DNA from: an uncultured Bacteroides sp.
Lineage (GTDB): Bacteria > Bacteroidota > Bacteroidia > Bacteroidales > Bacteroidaceae
Length of the DNA: 6,545 nt
Assembly: GCA_900557355.1 (NCBI GenBank)
Contig: USSR01000395.1
Location: forward strand, 1 to 6,545
Reading direction: 5' to 3'
The translations under genes and the position numbers were made by a program. Under the pieces are notes generated by a model. That model made no database searches, was not told the DNA's origin, and worked only from the letters and a program-made list of their open reading frames with translations. Each line of letters begins with the position of its first letter. The first letter of the stretch is position 1. This document shows, piece by piece, positions 6,433 through 6,545 of this stretch.

Positions 6433-6545
6433 TTACAAAAAGCGAGTAGATTTCTTCCTTTCCCGCAGTTCTTCCTCCCACTCGTTGAGTGAACCTGATT
6501 CAGTCAGTGACTGAATGCCTTTCAGTCCCTGACTCATTGTACCCC
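6433..6545 (-). CDS. Unidentified protein, C-terminal end only (5' part beyond the window)
   Basis: On the minus strand a frame enters at the right edge and ends at TAA (6435-6433), giving at least 36 residues. A Met codon at 6537-6535 would allow a 34-residue product, but no ribosome-binding site is visible ahead of it and the frame stays open to the edge, so a longer gene is more likely. The visible tail is charged and helical: GIQSLTESGSLNEWEEELRE followed by RKKSTRFL. I do not recognise the family. No membrane segment or catalytic motif can be seen. It has the same orientation as the DUF4421 gene, 195 bases away. Confidence 0.5.
   Translation of the reverse strand, partial: GTMSQGLKGIQSLTESGSLNEWEEELRERKKSTRFL
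6498..6516. repeat. 19-base near-perfect palindrome (9-base arms, 1-base centre)
   Basis: ATTCAGTCA, a single G, then TGACTGAAT form a perfect inverted repeat with 9-base arms. It lies inside the partial minus-strand reading frame, where it encodes the IQSLTES part of the tail. Related TTCAGTC and GACTCA words follow at 6521-6536, adding partial copies of the same word. It could be an operator-like site or simply coding sequence with a repeated word. Confidence 0.5.

Overview
The window looks like a Bacteroides (or close Bacteroidales) chromosome. The reasons are a Bacteroidetes-type ECF sigma factor next to a FecR-like anti-sigma factor, carboxypeptidase-regulatory-like cell-envelope proteins, DUF4250 and DUF4421 proteins, and promoter elements of the Bacteroides -7 type (TAnnTTTG). 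Assignments rest on recognising motifs and family shapes by eye; no database search was run.

Layout. Positions 1-320 (minus strand) hold the N-terminal part of a zinc-dependent N-acetylmuramoyl-L-alanine amidase that runs off the left edge. An AT-rich spacer of 265 bases follows. From 586 to 4896 four plus-strand genes form one block: an exported carboxypeptidase-regulatory-like protein (A, 586-1845), an ECF sigma-70 factor (1895-2446), a FecR-type anti-sigma factor overlapping it by ATGA (2443-3317), and an exported protein with an STN domain followed by a carboxypeptidase-regulatory-like domain (B, 3337-4896). A and B are paralogues over most of their length; B has gained, or A has lost, the STN domain. 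A 58-residue DUF4250 gene follows (4952-5128). It converges, 11 bases apart, on a minus-strand DUF4421 outer-envelope protein gene (5140-6237). The right edge (6433-6545, minus strand) holds the C-terminal end of an unidentified gene.

How the genes may work together. In classical Bacteroides and Fec-type systems, an STN domain at the N-terminus of a TonB-dependent outer-membrane receptor signals to the periplasmic part of FecR, which controls the sigma factor. Here the STN domain sits on a 519-residue protein with no TonB plug or 22-strand barrel, and no receptor gene lies beside it. The block therefore looks like an envelope-signalling module with a barrel-less STN partner and a second, STN-less paralogue. 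This is inference from domain order.

The anti-sigma gene is broken as read. The frame that starts at the ATGA overlap stops at 2614-2616, and the transmembrane segment, FecR domain and DUF4974-like domain continue in another frame. One base appears to be missing somewhere between about 2572 and 2613. This is either a sequence error or a real mutation that separates the sigma-binding part from the membrane and sensor part.
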